Shown: positions 63,143 to 64,000 of the stretch, piece by piece
How positions within the stretch are numbered: the stretch's first letter is position 1
Layout: each line of letters starts with the position of its first letter
Source of the DNA: Chryseobacterium luteum
GTDB lineage: Bacteria > Bacteroidota > Bacteroidia > Flavobacteriales > Weeksellaceae
Direction of reading: 5' to 3'
Assembly (NCBI RefSeq): GCF_000737785.1
Contig: NZ_JPRO01000007.1
Span: 62,001-126,000, forward strand
Length of the DNA: 64,000 nt
Position numbers and translations under genes: made by a program
The notes under the pieces: model-generated
Told to the model about the DNA's origin: nothing
The model's input: only the letters and a program-made list of their open reading frames with translations
The model's database searches: none

Positions 63143-63600
63143 TTTTTCTTTCTGTTCCCTGTTCGTCCATTCATAAAAATTCACGGAATCATACAGTTCA
63201 AAACCGCAGGCCGGATACAACCGGTTTCCGACATCATTGCTTTTCCCTGTTTCCAGAAGGACTCCGCAGGCATTGGATGATCTGCATAATTCTTTTGCTT
63301 CTTCGATCAGTTCTTTGGAATAGCCTTTTCCTCTGTAATTTTCGTTGACATAGAGATCATTCAACAGCCAGTATCGCTGCATTCTTGTGGACGAAATAGG
63401 GGATACAGCTGAACAAATCCTATCAATTTGCCATCTTCTTCTGCTACAAAAATTTCTGAATCTTTGTTTTCCAATCTTTCCCTGAGAAAATTTCCAGCAG
63501 CAGGAATGTCAGATTCCTTATGATAAAAAACTCTGTATTGGTCAAATAAGTCGGCTAATTGATCCAGGTCTTCAATGGCTGCTTTTCTGGTATTTTTCAT
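63128..63600 (-). pseudogene. GNAT acetyltransferase gene with a frameshift
   Basis: Two overlapping minus-strand frames make up one GNAT protein. The first (from ATG 63600) has KNTRKAAIEDLDQLADLFDQYR and FVAEEDGKLIGFVQLYPLF. The second continues with SSTRMQRYWLLNDLYVNENYRGKGYSKELI (containing the acetyl-CoA motif RGKGYS) and ends GFELYDSVNFYEWTN. The frames join at a short A run at about 63393-63396 (TTT on the coding strand), where one base appears to be missing. The region is 473 bp, one base short of a whole number of codons. Either a real frameshift or a base-calling error in a homopolymer. Confidence 0.82.
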
Positions 63601-63605
63601 ATTGA

Positions 63606-64000
63606 TTATAAATGATGATCGTAACTCAGCACCCTTTTCATCTTCCACTGCTTATCCTCCTGTATCCACAAAATAGTAAATTTCGCCCGGCTCCCCTGAT
63701 TCCATTTCCCGTTGGAAAACTCAAAGAAATCATGTTCCCCTTCTTCTATGAAAGCGTACAGAACATTATTGTTGTATAAAGGATAGACTTTCATACTATT
63801 GGGTACAAGGTCACGTTTTATCTTATTGGGTCCGCCACAGATATTATTTTTAATGGAAGCGGTAAAAGCTTTCTCACCGGAAGTGATTCCTCCTTTATCA
63901 TGATAAAATTCCAGGTCGCTGCTGACTATAGCTTTATAATGAGAAAGATCACATTTATTAAATCCTATATCAAATATCAGACTGTCCAGCTTTTTAGCTG
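63606..64000 (-). CDS. DUF4440/NTF2-like protein (partial, 5' end off window)
   Basis: The frame is open to the right edge, so the N-terminus is missing; 130 codons are visible. They include KKLDSLIFDIGFNKCDLSHY, SSDLEFYHDKGGITSG and, at the C-terminus, WNQGSRAKFTILWIQEDKQWKMKRVLSYDHH. This is the pattern of DUF4440 (nuclear transport factor 2 superfamily) proteins, small cone-shaped proteins of varied or unknown function. The gene ends 5 bp before the GNAT start, so they are probably co-transcribed. Confidence 0.82.
   Translation of the reverse strand, partial: AKKLDSLIFDIGFNKCDLSHYKAIVSSDLEFYHDKGGITSGEKAFTASIKNNICGGPNKIKRDLVPNSMKVYPLYNNNVLYAFIEEGEHDFFEFSNGKWNQGSRAKFTILWIQEDKQWKMKRVLSYDHHL

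Overview
The window reads as chromosomal DNA of a Flavobacteriia bacterium, most likely Chryseobacterium or a close Weeksellaceae relative. The reasons are an AT-rich genome, promoters of the Bacteroidetes form TTTG-N17-23-TAnnTTTG, almost no Shine-Dalgarno sites, a type IX secretion sorting tail on a secreted nuclease, SusC/BtuB-type TonB receptors, an HMG-CoA synthase, and Bacteroidetes-type (T6SSiii) TssD and VgrG proteins. I saw no rRNA, tRNA, CRISPR array or complete insertion sequence.

Layout. 1-5410: the start of a nonribosomal peptide synthetase (C-A-T-E module, running off the left edge) with its 4'-phosphopantetheinyl transferase upstream. 6510-8520: an exported thioredoxin-fold protein, a DUF3575 barrel and a small membrane protein. 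8626-20501: mostly housekeeping genes, namely a NamZ-like muramidase, an FtsX/LolE-like permease, a cystathionine beta-synthase-like enzyme, the CbpA/CbpM chaperone pair, a dicarboxylate symporter, DUF779 with aldehyde dehydrogenase and a divergent AraC regulator, and HMG-CoA synthase. 20649-27231: M1 aminopeptidase, thymidylate synthase, a GreA/B-like protein, a GH13 lipoprotein and a pRiA4b ORF-3-like protein. 27365-33215: a PhoBR-like two-component pair divergent from a TonB receptor and a beta-helix lipoprotein. 33596-40644: hemL, a LysM glucosaminidase, an ACC deaminase-like enzyme, small proteins and a T9SS-exported endonuclease I.

40720-53707 is the most unusual part: a 13-kb, single-strand block with TssD (Hcp), VgrG, a DUF2931 lipoprotein, a Tle1-like lipase (DUF2235), a LysM protein, a DUF4280 PAAR-like protein, an 887-residue protein with an internal OmpA domain, and several exported or membrane proteins that could be immunity factors. 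No T6SS sheath, baseplate or membrane-complex genes lie here, so it looks like an effector-delivery island that depends on a T6SSiii encoded elsewhere.

53890-64000: DUF2752, an old-yellow-enzyme family NADPH dehydrogenase, cytidine deaminase, a vitamin B12 unit (consensus promoter, cobalamin riboswitch, BtuB-like receptor, BtuG-like lipoprotein), CCA-adding enzyme, a SnoaL-like pseudogene, TsaC, a DinB-family protein, a frameshifted GNAT acetyltransferase and a DUF4440 gene cut by the right edge.

Intergenic space carries several repeat families: a palindromic GTGAAT element, a two-hairpin element ending CCTATTGAAT, a GC-rich 130-bp element, a TA-flanked MITE-like element, and a heptamer tandem array that contains the stop codon of a small gene.
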